Positions 31,856 to 45,269 of a stretch of DNA of 64,000 nt are shown piece after piece; position 1 is the first letter of the stretch; each line of letters begins with the position of its first letter. The notes beneath the pieces are model-generated. The model was not told the DNA's origin, ran no database searches, and worked only from the letters and a program-made list of their open reading frames with translations. The stretch is from positions 30,467,820 to 30,531,819 of the forward strand of contig NW_020312817.1 of the NCBI RefSeq assembly GCF_003265705.1, read 5' to 3'. The DNA is from Callorhinus ursinus (lineage: Eukaryota; Chordata; Mammalia; Carnivora; Otariidae). The position numbers were made by a program, and so were the translations under genes.

Positions 31856-34800
31856 CTTATGACAGGCTTAAGTAGAGTTTTTGTGAAATTTTTTTCCTTT
31901 TTTATTTCTAATTAGGATTCTGTAACCCTCAACAAATTTCATTTTTATGATGACCATACAGGAGTTGCTTAATTAAATGTTTTAAAGGATGACATTCTGA
32001 GTGTGTCATGGAGAGTGTTCACAGGCTGTGTGGCAGGACCGCCCTCTGCTCTTCCTGTTCTCCGGAGCACCTGCTATGCGCTCAGTCCTGGCCCACGGTA
32101 ACAACACAACCACCGGGGTGCAGAGAAAATGTGGCAGCAGCACGACCACTCCTGATTCACCTCCCTCTTCTCTATTATCTGAATCACTGTGTACCTGCAT
32201 CCCGTAGCTTTAGGAGCAGTGGAGGAACGGCCCTGGAGGACCAAGGTGATCTGGCCCAGAATCCCTTGGGAGACTACGAGGCTGGTTGGCAGGCCCCATT
32301 CCAATAGCTGTGGGATCTGGGTCTGTGGGGCAGTGGCCCGAACAGTGGCATGTTTGAAGAGCTCCCTGGCAATACCGCTGTGCTACCACGGATGGAGGTC
32401 CACGGAGCTACTTCGGAGGGGTCGGTGTGATAGGAGAGCCCCCATTTAGGCCTGCTCTCCTGGGTCGCACCCAGCTTTAGCACTTGTGCCGCATCTGTCA
32501 TGTGTTAACCAGATATTATCATTAGTAACTGCATTAAAATAAGCCGGGATGGGGTTTAGTTGAGCTCTACTTTTTACTTCCAGCTTCTGCCAAGGATTCA
32601 TCTATTAGGATATGAAATCTGTGTGTGCTGGGGGAGTGTTCAAAAGAATCATTAATAAAGATGAATTACTTGAGAAATCATGTTTTGTAAAAGTGTGTGT
32701 TAAAGGATGTTGCTGTGAATGGGGGCAAAAAGGTAACACCTGTGTCAATACTTGGGACAAAATATCTACATAAACGACTGGAAGATATCACCCATTTAGC
32801 GGAATTTGCCCCAAGCTTGCCAAATTTCTCGGTACCTGGAGAGTGTATTTATTATCAACTAAAAATATTGACATCTACAGAGAAGAATCCATTAAAGGTG
32901 TCAGCAATTTCAAATTCATTAACCATACATTTCACTTTAAAAGCGATCGCAATTTGCAATTTGTTCAAAAACCTTCAAAATACAAAAACTATTTTCAGAA
33001 AAGAAATTCTTTATAAAGATACCAGGGACACACACTACTAGTGAGAGATTCAGCTAAGAAACTAATTAAAGAACTTAAATAAGTACAAGGAAAAATTATT
33101 CTGCTTATGGTTTTGAATATGCAGAGACTCAGTACAAAAGAGTTTTTTTCAATGTCTCTTCAATGTACACATATAATTTTTTTAATTGAAGGAAAATTTA
33201 TTTTGGAAAATAGCTTTTGAATATGATTATTTTATATTCAAAAAGGGGCCTTAATACAAAAACCAATTTGTCATCAAGAAGTAAATATTTCCAAAAGTAA
33301 TACAATCTTAATTATTTTGGTGTCCTCTTTCATTCACAAAATTGTCCCCATCTGGAAAATAAACTATGTGGGCACTCTGGTTATAGGTATCACAGTTTTA
33401 AAGATACATGAAACCTCTCTAAATGGGCCCATCGTGTACCTGTTGTCAGCTAATACCTGAGTGTGTGTGTGTGGAGGAAAGGAGCATCAGAGGTGCGGTA
33501 GTGGAGGCGCCCAGAGGCTGTGGTGTCGTCAGAGTTGTCTGAGGACATCCAAGTCACCACAGACGGCAACGGGAATCGGGATGGAAAGAGCAGAAGTGAG
33601 CCAAGCTTCACCGCCTTCAGTGAACGAGAAGTGATCCAGCTGGGAGAAGACAGCGGTGATTTGGGTGAAGGCCTGAGGTCAGCTCTTCAGGGGAGCTGGG
33701 GACTTTGCGGAAGGAAGGAGGGAGATTAGAAAGGCAAAGGGGGAGAGGAGTGGGCCTCTCTCATCCTAGGCCTGAAAATCAAGGGCTGAAAATCAACAGC
33801 CTCCCCTTGGAGGTTGCAGATGAGCCGGGGGGTTGGGGGGAGGGCAGGGGGCAAGAAAGGGCTGAAGCTTCTGGGAGCTCGCTGGCTACAGAGAGGAGTG
33901 TCCCGCTGTGCAGCAGGGAGGCTGGCGTGGCAGTGGGCCTGGGTCAGGTCAGGGTTGCACAGAGCAGTTTGGAGATAAGGGTCCTGGTGCTGACAGGTGA
34001 CATGGGGAGCTTGGGTAGAAATGCTGCCTTTCTCAACCCAAACTGTGCCCAACAGTGCTGAGGCAGAGCCAGAATCTGAACACTAGAAACAGAACTTTAG
34101 ACACAATTCACGTCAAACCGTCCAATGGCAAAAAAGGAAAACCAGGCCAGAGGAAGGTCATGCAGACGCAAAGGGACAGAACCACAATTCAGATCTCTGT
34201 CTTCCAGTTGACTCATCTGACGGCCTACCTAGGGGGTCAGAAGCCCCGCCCCCACCTCCATCCCTCTGTTACACACACACCTGGGTCTGTCCTCTGTGGG
34301 CTATGGTCCAGCCTTTGCAGAGACCTCTGTGTCCTGCAGACTCAGAGCCAATGTCCTAAGGCAACTCTTAACTTCCATTCCATGGTCTCAGCAGAAAAGC
34401 TCCTCTGTGCCCTTTCTCCTCCAAGGCAACCAAAACAAGCAGACAAGGAGCACTGGGCCAGCTTCTCTGGGTACATAGGATGTCTAAACTCCACTCAACT
34501 TTCTTTTCCCACCTCTCAGGAGTTAGAGCTCTTTGAAAGAAGATTCTTTGCTAAAAGTTTCGTAACAAGGCTCTGCTAAAAAATGTCCAAACAGACAATT
34601 TTGAGGGTTCAGATATTTCTTACTTCTCCGGGCTCTTTAAACCCTTTTGAGCAGGACAAAACCTCCATGAAGCAAGTTTTCCACCAACAGTCTCAAGGGG
34701 CTGGCATGGGTTTACACAGAAGACAATGCTTCTGTGTGCAAGGATTTTCCAGCCTCACGGAGGAGTTTCTAGCTAATCTTATTTCCCCCTCACAATCCTA

Positions 34801-35039
34801 AGAAAAGTTCTCCCCTTGGATTACCAACACAAAAATGTAGTAAGTAGGAAATATGCTTGAAAGCATGAATTCAATTACTTTGGAAAGAGACACTTATTCA
34901 ACTAATGCCTTTGAGGAATTCACGGTCCAGTGGGAAACAACACCAAATGAACACCTAAAATCATGTAATTATTACCATGGGATCATACACTAAGTGCACA
35001 GCTGGTGATTGCAAACAACCTCATGAGAAATGAAATCAT

Positions 35040-35295
35040 ACGAGTGCCTGGCAGTGAGTGTTTGCTGCACGTGGGGCACTCTTCTGAGGGCTTTTCATGT
35101 ATTAACTCACTTATCTTATCCCTAGGACTTGCTGAGAGAGGTACTATTGTTCTCATTTTACAGATCATGCAACCAGGCATGGAGGTGTCGAGTAACTTGC
35201 CCAAGGTAACAGAGCTGGCAGAGGCAGATCTGGGAATTAAACCCAGACAATCTGACTCCAGGGTCTATATCCTTAACCACTTTGCTTCTTGTTAA
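35040..35295 (+). repeat. Near full-length MIR SINE
   Basis: 'cttttcatgtattaactcac' 'gaggtactattgttctcatt' 'ttacagatcatgcaacc' 'agtaacttgcccaaggtaac' and 'aacccagacaatctgactcc' give the complete MIR order, ending 'tccttaaccactttgc'. Confidence 0.9.
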
Positions 35296-35478
35296 TGGTG
35301 GCTGCACAGAAGGTTCTCTAGTAAGCTTGACAATTTAAAGTATATGTATAATTCTGCAAAGCATACTCTCAGGATCTATTAAATGTACAAAGTGAAGCGT
35401 CTGTTAAACGTCCAAGGCACACTGCATGTCCCGCCATCATCCCCCTTGTTTCTCTGGACAGCCATCTTGCCCTCACTT

Positions 35479-35686
35479 TTTTTTTTTTTAAAGACTTTAT
35501 TTATTTGAGAGAAAGGGTGAGTGAGAGAGAATGAGTGGTGGGTGGGGGAAGGGGGAGGTAGAGAGGAAGAAGCAGACTCCCTCCTGAGCAGGGAGCCCGA
35601 TGTGGGGCTCGATCCCAGGGCCCCGAGATCATGACCTGAGCCGAAGGCAGATGCTTAACCGACTGAGCCACCCAGGCGCCCTACAC
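35479..35686 (-). mobile_element. Carnivore SINEC copy, minus strand, 13-bp TSD
   Basis: Read on the minus strand it starts GGGCGCCTGGGTGGCTCAGT and passes 'ggctcaggtcatgatctc', ending in a CT-rich part and an A tail. The exact duplication CTTGCCCTCACTT is present at 35466-35478 and 35687-35699. The high similarity to the consensus suggests a relatively young insertion. Confidence 0.96.
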
Positions 35687-36249
35687 CTTGCCCTCACTTA
35701 AGATGAGAAATTCAACCTCATTGGGCTCCCCATCCTCTTGTTAAACTCCTAATTATCCTTCAAGTCTCAGTCCGAATGCCACCTCCGCTTTGGAGCCCTC
35801 TCCGACTTGCTCAGATAGACTTAGGCTCTCTGGATTCAGTCCTGACCCACCCATTTCCCAGCAACCTCCTTAGTCCCTCATTAGCCGGCACCATTCATAC
35901 ACGTCATGAGGGACATGGACCACAGGGAATGAGAGCTTTAAATCTAAGTCACCCAACAGTGCCAACCCCTAATACAATGGCACTGGCAGAATGGGAGGCA
36001 GAGATGTTTCAGGAAGAGAGAAACAGGGTGTGATGGCGAGAGAAAAAGAGGATCTAATTCCATCCATGCTGCATCACTCTTTAGAATGCCCCTCTGAGGT
36101 TTACTACAGTACGTTGCAAGCACTCTTTTTCTGGGACCAGAATCCTCTCTGGGTATCTATCCACAGGGTAACTCTGTTCCTCACTTTCTGCTCTCACTTC
36201 TGCAGAAATGAAAACCCATTTTTCTGTTTACCTTTCTGAGTTTCTTCCA

Positions 36250-36600
36250 ACAAACATGTTTTCTTCCACCAAACACCTATTATGTACCAGGCATTGTAAC
36301 AGACACTGGGGTACAGATGGAGAAGACCTGGTCCCCGCGCAAGGAGCTTAGAGGCTAGCGTGGGAGACACGCAGGTAAGCAGTGAACATCTGACTGATAG
36401 GAGAGGTGACAGGCACACTTGGGAAGGCTTCCTGAGCTGGGTGTGTCTGTTTCATCCAGACAAAGAAAGATGGAGAAGATGTCCCAGCAGAGGGAAAGAC
36501 AGGAGCAAAGGCGAGGAGGCATGACATAGTGACAGCATGAAATGTGAGGTGTCAGGAAAGGAAGCTGGGGAGAGAGGCAGGGGTCAGGCCGTGGGAGGCT
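36250..36600 (+). repeat. LINE2-like fragment
   Basis: 'cacctattatgtaccaggca' 'agacactggggtacagatgg' 'caaggagcttagaggctagc' followed by 'gcagagggaaagacaggagc' 'aaaggcgaggaggcatgaca' keeps the order of a common ancient L2-type 3' sequence, sense orientation. Confidence 0.6.
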
Positions 36601-37372
36601 CCATTGGTTAAAGCTCTCTCGGTGGCAAGTAACAGAAACTCCATTCACAGCAGCTCAAGCAAAGGAAGGTTTTGGGAAGGAAATCGGAGTAACTCATGAA
36701 CCCCAGGGTCAGGGAGACAGCAGACCCTCAAAAAGGGGAGGAGGGACAGGAACGGGAGAGAAGAAGCAGGCAGCCCTCTCACTGTACCCTCCTCCAGAAC
36801 GATCTTCATCTGGAAAGTGTTGAACAACCCTGCAGAGAGGGAAAAGAGTGAAACTTCCTGCCCATTAAGGACTGACCCCCTGCAGCAGCCTCCTGAAGGC
36901 TGCAGGGCCACCCAGGAGACCATGCCGATGTGGCTGGCTGGGGACTAGCACTCACATTGTTCTATCTGACCACCTTGCAGTTAATAACCTCTCGAAGTTC
37001 CTAGAATGATCCACTTGCCTGGAATGCTAGTGACCGCATGTCCACAAGTTCCTATGTTGGGAAAACCAACTCCAGGCTGAATAAAAGTCTTCCAGTGACA
37101 CAGTCTCCCTTTGCTTTGTTTAGAGACTTTACCCCAGAACACCAGTGGTGGTCTCTCTAAGACGTTCACTTCTCTCCACCTCGATGGCTATACTTAGGCT
37201 ACTTGTTTATAGGCCAGTAGCCTTTGAGAACTGTTCACACTGTCAGGGAAGCAGAAATGCTGCGGGGATCCACTTCCGTTTTTAGTATGAAGGTCTGAGG
37301 AGAAATGGACTATTTAAATAACCATCCACATGGAAAGCAAATAAGGTTAAAAGACCACAATTGTAATGCACG

Positions 37373-37524
37373 CCTGCCTGCCTACCTTCCTCTTCCTTCC
37401 TTTCTTTCCTTCTTTTTCCTTCCTCCCTCCCCCTTCTCTTCCTTCCTTCCTTCCTTCCTTCCTTCCTTCCTTCCTTCCTTCCTTCCTTCCTTCCTTCCTT
37501 CCTTCCTTCCTTCCTTCTTTCTTG
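37373..37524. repeat. (TTCC)n tetranucleotide microsatellite
   Basis: An almost pure CCTT/TTCC run of about 75 bases, embedded in a wider pyrimidine tract. The minus strand is a matching purine tract. Confidence 0.95.
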
Positions 37525-40455
37525 TCCTATAATTGAAAAATACCGAGCTTAGCTTTACCCCCTGCCGCCCCTCTTACACAGACTGGGCCTGCAGGCACTA
37601 AGCTGCCCAAGTAAGCAAATGCTATACTCGGCTTGGCAGCTGAGACTTTCTTATAAAAAGTACAATTCCAGCTGAATAGCTTCTTTCTGTGACTCCTCTA
37701 GTTTCACACTTGGTTGAGGTGAGCAGGGTGTATTCAGGTTAATGGCAAATTTGAATCTGGGTTCTCAACAAAGAGGCTTTACATGACTGCCCAGGGCACA
37801 GAAATGGGAAAAGGTCTGGAAGCCATGGAAACTGTGCAAACACCAAAACAAGACCCAAAATCAATATAATTGTTGTTAGTCTGACATTCCCAAGGCATCC
37901 ATAAACCTGTATCCTGATATTACGATATCAATTTTTTCAATTATCCTAATACTCTACAAGTTCTCCTTGAAATCCTGGTGAAAGGGAGTTTCTTTCCGAC
38001 CTCAATAGGGGGGTTGTGTGACATTTTAAAGCCAAAGAGAGAACGGGACAAGTCAAAGGCACAAACCACTGTGGTAATGACCGTCTAAGATACACACCAA
38101 GCAAAATAAATGAGCAGACAGAAATTTCTAAAGGGCAAAGCGGCAGTGCAATTTGGTTTTCTCCTAAGAGAATACCCTCATTGAACCAGGAGACAACCAT
38201 CATGTGGAAACCATGGGGGACCTTTCCAGCTCCCCTGACCTAGATGCAAGGCCTGGAACACCCACAGGCCTGTTTCCCACTGCAGAGAGGCGGCATTCTC
38301 CCCAAGTGAAAAATCAGCCTTTTCATCTGGGAGTTGTTCTGATCCTGGACACAAAATGCTGGAGTCATGGCAGCCTCATGGGGAAGGGAGGGATGCCCAC
38401 ACGGCCAGCAGCCAAGAGGGTCCTGGCTGGACCACAGGTGTGTTCAGGAGCAGTCCTGAGGCATACCTCAAGACCCCAAAGATGCTGGGTCCTGCAGTAT
38501 GCCAGTGAGGCTAAGCCAATACCACTGATCAGTTAGCTACTGTTCCAATGATTGCCTTCCTTCCTACGGGCTGAGGAGGCCTAGGGAAATCCTGGTGACA
38601 AGAGCAAAGCCAATCACAGACATCAGTGACAAAGACCCAACGTGGCACCAAGTGTGCTAGCAACTCTAGGATTTACTTTCCCCCTGACCCCTCCGTGGGG
38701 TTGAACTGCAGCTGATAAAGAGAATCCACTGCCCTCTGGAATTGGTGTCCTGCCACCCACGTTGCCCGTCATCGGGCCCCTTTCATTTTGAGGTCCTGTG
38801 GGACACGAGGGCCTGAGTGTGTAGTAGGCTGTCTAACCCAATAGGGTCGGCGGTGTCCGTAGCTGTCGAACCTATTGCAGGGAGGCAAGCACCTCCCCCC
38901 CCAGCCGTGGCAGTAATTCCTGCTACATGCGGACTACTAGCCCCCAGACAGCTGCTGTTTTTTCCAGATGCCCTCCAAAGCCCTTCCTACCCACAACATC
39001 CCTCCCAGGAGGTTTCTGGTCGTCCTTGATCCTGCACACCCACAACAGTGCCAAGGCTTACCCCAGTCCCCCGTCCCAGCTACATATGATCTGCCAGTGG
39101 TTGAGGAACTCTTTCTTACTAAAGCGTAAAGTGCAGAACAAAGAATTCTCTCTTGAGATCTATGGATGCTTGCAATCACACTGGCTTCACCACACCGGGT
39201 GGGTACCCGGAAAGCCTGGCCTGGGGTGGCGCATAGGTTTTGCACCGGTAGTAATGACTGCCTAAAGAAGCAAATGAAGAGAGAGTGAGGCCAAGGGCCC
39301 TTCAAGAAAGAGATGCTAAAATCAATTAGTGACATCAGCCATGGCAGAGGGATGCGGCAGCTTCAGCTCTCCCCATTGGGATCTACTCACCTCTATAGTT
39401 TAAAGAGCAAAGCTGCATCTTGAAAAGCACACTTGGGGAATTAAAAGGGAGCTTTCTTAGCTTTTCCTCCTAAATATGGCATTGCCCACAAATTCTTTTA
39501 AATAAATCTCCTCATTTTCCGGGAAAAATTAGGAATGGAGAAAATTCATTTTTAGTTTGACTCCTTTTCTAAGGAGGTTTCTCAATAAATCACCTGGAAA
39601 GATTCAGGTTGTGAATGTTTTTAAACCAAGAGGTCTTTGTAATGTGTTGCTTTTGGTTACCAGGTCCAGAATTCTCCACGGTGCAGTTTCTTGCTGCAGT
39701 CTACATAGGCCCTGTTAGCAGCTGCCCTAGGTTTGCTGGGGTGGAGATGAGGAGAAAGAGAGCTGAGAAGCTGGCCCTCCTGAGGGGCTTCCATACATGC
39801 CTGGCACCATCTTTGAGGGACTTAACTGGGATAGTAGACATGAAGGCACCATATTTTAGAGGGGAAAGTAAAGACTCAGAGCTTGCAAGTATATATAGAG
39901 ACTTCTCAAAGGACTAGGTAAGAACAAGTTTCCTGGATGAAAAAAGAAATCCTATATTTTTCCCTCACTGAAGAACACAGATCTTACTTAATTTTGGAAG
40001 AAGATCACCACCTGCATATAGGATGGTAGTGGGTATTTCTCATTACCCAGAGACCTCTTTTGTCATGTTTCTTGGGTGTGAGAAGGCATTGCAAGTCCCC
40101 TCCTCCACCTATGTGGACAGGAGCTTGTCTGTAGAATCTACCAAAGTAGCCTTCATTTTATTCATCTTCTAAAAAATACAGCTTTTCATTGACTTTCTCT
40201 TTTGTTTTTCTGTTTTACATTTTATTGATTTCTGCTTTTATCTTTTTCATTCCCTTTGTTCAGCTGACTTTGGGTTTATTTTACTCTTCTTTGTCTAGTT
40301 TCTTAATGCGAAAGCTGAGGTCATTGAATTGAAAGTTTTCTTCTTTTCTCATATAGTTTAGTGCTACAAATTTCCCTCTGAGTACTCTTTAGTTACATCC
40401 CACAAATTTTGGTATGTTGTGTTTTTGTTTTCATTCAACTCAAAATATTTTTTCC

Positions 40456-41264
40456 CAATATTTTCAATAGACTTTACTTTTTAGAACAGTTTTAGGCTCA
40501 CAATGAAATTGACCAGAAAGTACAGAAATTTCTTATATACTCCCTGCCCAGCCCCCCGCCATCCCCCCCCCCACACGCAGCCTCCCCTACTACCAAGATC
40601 TCATAGCCAGGTGGTACATTTATTATAATAGATGAGCCTACGCTGACACATTATTACCCAAAGCTCACAATTTACATTAGAGTTCACTCTTGGTGTTGTA
40701 CATTCTATGGGTTTGCACAAATGTATAATGACATGTATCCACCATTATAGTATCATACAAATACTTTCGTGCCCTAAAAATTCTCTGAAGTCTGCCCATT
40801 CATCCTTCCTCTCTCAAGTCCCTGAAAACCACTGATCTTCTTACTATCTCCAGAGTTTCCAGAATGTCATATAATTGAAATCGTATCTTTCACTTAGTAA
40901 TATATATTTAAATTTTCACCATGTCTTCTCACGGCTTGACAATTCATTTCTTTTTAGTGCTGAATAATATTCCATTTTCTGGATGTACCACCATTTATTT
41001 ATCCATTCGCCTACCAAAGGACATCTCAGTTACTTCTAAGTTTTGGCAATTATGAATAAAGCTGCTATATGCATGTTTTTCTGTGATTATAACCTTTCAA
41101 CTCAGCTGGGTAAATACCAAGGAGCATTATAGCTGGATTGTATGCTAAGAGCAGGTCTAGTTTTGTAAGAAACTGCCAAACTGTCTGTCAAAGTAGCAGT
41201 ACCATTTGCATTCCCACTATCAGTGAATGAGATTTCTTATTCCACATCCTTACCAGGCAAAATA
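40456..41264 (-). mobile_element. L1 3' end inserted into the older L1
   Basis: Read on the minus strand it ends in the L1 3'UTR and tail: near 40460-40510 the plus strand has 'gactttactttttagaacag' 'ttttaggctcacaatgaaat', and further right 'ccattatagtatcatacaaa', 'attcatttctttttagtgct' and 'aattatgaataaagctgcta', all typical of the L1M 3' end in reverse. Similar sequences CTCAAAATATTTTT and GGCAAAATACTTTTT lie at the two junctions and look like a decayed duplication. The host L1 resumes correctly after it. Confidence 0.75.
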
Positions 41265-42158
41265 CTTTTTAATTTTCCTTTGACCCTTTGGTTATTAAGA
41301 AGTGTGTTATTTAGTTTCCAAATATTTGGGGATTTTCCAGACACCTTTTTTTACTGGCTTCTAATTTAATTTTACTGTGGTCAGTGTACACACTTTGTAT
41401 GATTTGGACCCTCTTTAATTTATTGAGACATGTTTTATGGCTCAGAATATGGTCTATCTTGGTAAATGTTCTTGGCACATGGAAAAAAAGTGTTTTTCTG
41501 CTGTTGTTGGGTAGAATGTTCTATAAATGTTAATTAGGTTGGTAGTATTAGCCAAGTCTTCCATATCCTGATTGCCTGTCTACTTCTTCTCTCAGTTATT
41601 GAGAGGAATATTGAACTCTCCAAAAGTATAATTGTAGATTTGTCTATTTCTCCCTTCATTCTATCAGTTTTTGCCCCACTTATTTTGAAGCTCTGTTATT
41701 AGGTGCATACACTTTTAGGATTGTTATGTTCTCTTGACGAACTAACCTCTTAATCATTTTGAAATAAACCTCTCTGTCCCTGTTCTCTGAAATCTGTTTT
41801 GTCTGATGTTAATATAGTCACTGAGGCTTTCTTTGGGTATGGCATCTTTTTCTATCCTTTTACTTTTAACTTATTTGAATCTTTATGTTTAAAGTGGATT
41901 TCTTGTATGTGGCATTTTATGTAGGCAATGTCTCATTATTTGTCTATAATTTGTCAATCTTGCCTTTTAATTATGGTGTTTACACCATTTACATTTAATG
42001 TGATTACTTATGTAGTTATCTAGCACCTTGCTATTTGTTTTCTACTTGTCATACGTTTTCTTTATTCCCCTTTTCCTTTTCCTGTCTTCTTTTGGATTAA
42101 CTGAATATTTTATTATTATTCTATTCTGTCTCCTTTTTTGGCTTATTAGCTATAGTTT

Positions 42159-42375
42159 TTTGAGGGGCATCTAGGTGGCACAATTAAGCAACCAAATCTT
42201 GGTTTTGGCTCAGGTCATGATCTCAGGGTGATGAGATTAAGCCCTGTGTCAGGCTCTGCACTCAGTGTGGAGTCTGCTCAAGACTCTTACCATCTCCCTC
42301 TGCCCCATCCCCTCTCTAAAATAAATAAATCTTAAATATACATGTATTTATTTAAAATAAATATATATATATATA
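42159..42375 (+). mobile_element. SINEC copy inserted into the old L1
   Basis: The head GGGCATCTAGGTGGCACAAT, then 'caggtcatgatctcagggtg' and 'cactcagtgtggagtctgct', with an AAATAAATAAATC tail continuing into (AT)n. The duplication TATTAGCTATAGTTT (ending 42158) and TATTAGCTGTAGTTT (42376-42390) is made of host L1 sequence. It is diverged, so this is one of the older SINEs here. Confidence 0.9.
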
Positions 42376-42611
42376 TATTAGCTGTAGTTTAAGTGATTGC
42401 TTTAGATTCAATGATATACATCTATATACTATACTACTTCACAAATAGTTAAGAACCTTGCAACACTAATTCTATGAAATGTGTTAATTCTGGGTTATTT
42501 TCAATTTATTACATTTTCTCTTCATTTGGGGTGTGTTTTCTTGCTCCTTCACATACCAGATAATTGGATCCCAAACATTATGAATTTTACCTTTTTGGGA
42601 ACTAGATATTC

Positions 42612-42612
<1 letters not shown>

Positions 42613-42659
<47 letters not shown>

Positions 42660-42669
42660 NNNNNNNNNN

Positions 42670-42718
<49 letters not shown>
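42613..42718. repeat. (TG)n microsatellite with assembly gap
   Basis: A pure TG tract on both sides of the N run 42660-42669. The real length is unknown. It lies within the right part of the old L1. Confidence 0.95.
42660..42669. other. Assembly gap (10 N) inside (TG)n
   Basis: Ten N flanked by TG repeats on both sides; probably an unresolved tract length. Confidence 0.95.
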
Positions 42719-42720
<2 letters not shown>

Positions 42721-43260
42721 TTGAGCTTTTCATGTCTTACTTTTAAACTTTAAGACAGAGCCAAAGCAACCTTTAACCTAGAGCTGAATTTTTACACAGT
42801 GATGATGCAATAATATCCTTCTGAGTCCTCTCCCTAATGCCTCAAACTTTATAATATATTCCACTGTGCCTGATGGAAACATGAACTATTCCCAACCCTG
42901 TGTAATATCAGAGGATTGTTCTGCCTATCTATAAGGTAACTCTTTCCTCAGCCTCTGATAGTCTCTTCATATGCTTATACTTATCAATACTTAGCTGAAG
43001 ACTTGGGGAAGACCCAGTTCAGATCTCCAGAGCTTTCCCGTAGTATGTTGTCCTGAAATCTCTAGCTATCTTGGACTCACCAAACTCTGAACTCTGTCTC
43101 TTCAATTCACAAAGACCTCTAGGCTCTGCCAGGTTGTACCTCATGTCATGGACACTCTAGGCAGTAAGCTAGGGCCACAACTTGTTTTCCACTTTCTCAG
43201 GAATTATTGCCTTGTGCTGGCTGTTGTTTAATATATGAAAACTACTGTGTTTTTTTTCCC

Positions 43261-45269
43261 CCCTCTACTGTTTAAAGGGGGGAGATAAATCTGGTCTGTT
43301 ACTTCACTTGGCCAGAAGCATAATTTGGTCTTTCATTTTAAAGAGCAAAGGAGGCCTACATTTTTTATGTCAGAAGGTTGAAATTTAGGGGTTTTTTTGG
43401 TACTGGTTGGGCCAAAGAATTTATGCCTAAGGATGTTTATTTTTTATGACATTTCTTAAGGTTTTTATTTAGCATCTTTAGGAAAACCAACTTCTTCTCA
43501 GTATAAAAGATAATCCTCTTGGAGTAGAAAGAATGCAAGAGTCATGCATCGCCTGAGAGAAAATTTCAACACCCTTAGGGCAAACTCAAGGCTATACCTA
43601 AGACAACAAGTTTCCTCAGGATTTGTGTGAAAGGAAGCCTACTTAGGAGGGTTTGTTTGATCATTCTTCAGAGAGTGAGTGAATTCAAAACAGGGAATGA
43701 ACAAACAAGATTAGAATGATTGAGATATCATATAGAAAAAGCGAATGTCTCATTTGGAAGGTGATTTGAGGCACTGTTCTCAAGAGTCGGGATATCAGGA
43801 CTCAGTGTCTACAAATTACATATATTATCTTTTATAATCAGGGTGAGAGAGAAAAAAAGAGGGAAAATGCAAAATAGAAATGAGTGATTAAAGAGATTCC
43901 TGTCTAATGGGGCACTTGGGAAAGAGAATATTTGTGGTTTAACCCAAAATCTATTTGAAATTGACTTCTCACTGCCATTTTCTACTATAGAAGCTGAAAA
44001 GTGAGATACTCACTTTCTCAACATCCATTAAATGTAGGGAGGCAGTGTTGTGGCCAGTTAGATATGTGGAGAAATCTGCTGGAGGGCCACTGGGCAGATT
44101 TCCTTTGCTGTCAAAAGAAGAAAAGTCCTAATTAGTACTACCCTTCCCCATTTTTTACCTTCTTCTTGCCTTGAGCTTGGATAACATGACTGGTATTGTG
44201 GGAGCCATCTTGAAACCAAACAACAGATGAAAATCCAATTCTCTAAGAAGGGCAGAAGAGGAATAAAAAGAGGCCTGGACCCTTCTTGACATTTTGAATA
44301 GTTGGACCAATGCCAACAACTCCCTTACACTGAACCTCTATTTTTTAGGCCATTATTTTTTGGGTTTTCTCAAACTTAAAGCTAATTCCATTCCTTGCTG
44401 ATACAGAAGCAAAACATAAATTGGCAGGGCTGCACTTTGTTCGTCTGCACACTGAAGACAAATTAGTCCAGTAATAATGACCAAACACACTGGGAATAAG
44501 CAAGGCAAGGTGGCTGATATCCATGACCCATTTCTAATTATTCTTTGCCATTTGTTTTACATGTTTGTACCTAGAAAGACTGTTTAAATTGGTGGAAACT
44601 GTCCACTGACTATAGTATCAGGAACCAAATTACTTCTCCAAGTAACACACAAAAAAAGAAATGTTTGGGTAAAGCAACAAGACTTGAGGAGAGGGGAAAA
44701 AAGATTTGGTGTCCTGTTTTTCCAGGTGAGGTAAGGGAAATGGAGATGCTGAGTAACACACCTCCTCAGTTACTGATGCAGAAATCTTCAGACAGCATTC
44801 TGAGCAAATTCTTGATCCACTTCAATTTTCTCCTCGTCCTTCAACTTGCCATGAGGAATTGAATGTGAAAAATGAGTACTTCTTTTCTTGAACTCCTTGA
44901 AAATTAAGAAACACACTTAGATGATCCTTGGATAATAATAAAAACCGTAATACCACACACAGAAGAAATTACAAGAAACATAAAAATACAGACCTATAGA
45001 AAATAAATGTGAAAACCTAGAATGGAGTATTTCCTACAAAATATAAATTATCAGAATTAATCCAAGAAGTGAATGTTTTGAACCAAAGATATTAGAAAAG
45101 AAATTAAAAATCCTACCTCTAAAAAAGGCAGCCTCAGGACCAAAAGATTTCTCGGCCAAGTTTCATCTAATCTTTAACATATAATTTCAATGATCTCTTA
45201 TTTAAACAATTCTAAAGTGTAGGAAAAGATGAAAAGCTCCCCAATTCATTCTATGAAACAAGTATTGCT
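43261..45269. other. Intergenic stretch with little recognisable content
   Basis: No gene. The part around 44180-44405 ('gtgggagccatcttgaaacc', 'gaatagttggaccaatgcca') resembles an old interspersed repeat that I cannot name safely. The rest is AT-rich and unassigned. Confidence 0.5.

Larger units (their letters stand above)
31856..40155. other. Intergenic DNA between VIT and STRN (left part)
   Basis: No gene was found. It holds a SINEC (35479-35686), a near-complete MIR (35040-35295), an L2-like stretch (36250-36600) and a (TTCC)n tract. A 174-codon open frame at 34055-34579 and smaller frames near 33.7 kb and 38.9 kb show no domain or conserved composition, and I treat them as chance. Confidence 0.7.
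40160..43260 (-). mobile_element. Old L1, minus strand, split by younger insertions
   Basis: The segments 40160-40455, 41265-42158 and 42376 to about 43260 follow one another in L1 antisense order: 'ttgatttctgcttttatctt', 'agtgctacaaatttccctct', then after the first insertion 'tttggttattaagaagtgtg', 'ggctcagaatatggtctatc', 'aagctctgttattaggtgca', 'accatttacatttaatgtg', and after the second insertion 'agtgattgctttagattcaa'. It is degenerate, with no usable frame. The right end includes a (TG)n tract and is approximate. Confidence 0.8.

Noticed and set aside
34055..34579. 174-codon intergenic frame
   Set aside because: No domain, low-complexity composition and no splice or promoter context. 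Probably chance.
37305..37532. Frame with repeated FLPS peptide
   Set aside because: Produced by translating the (TTCC)n microsatellite.
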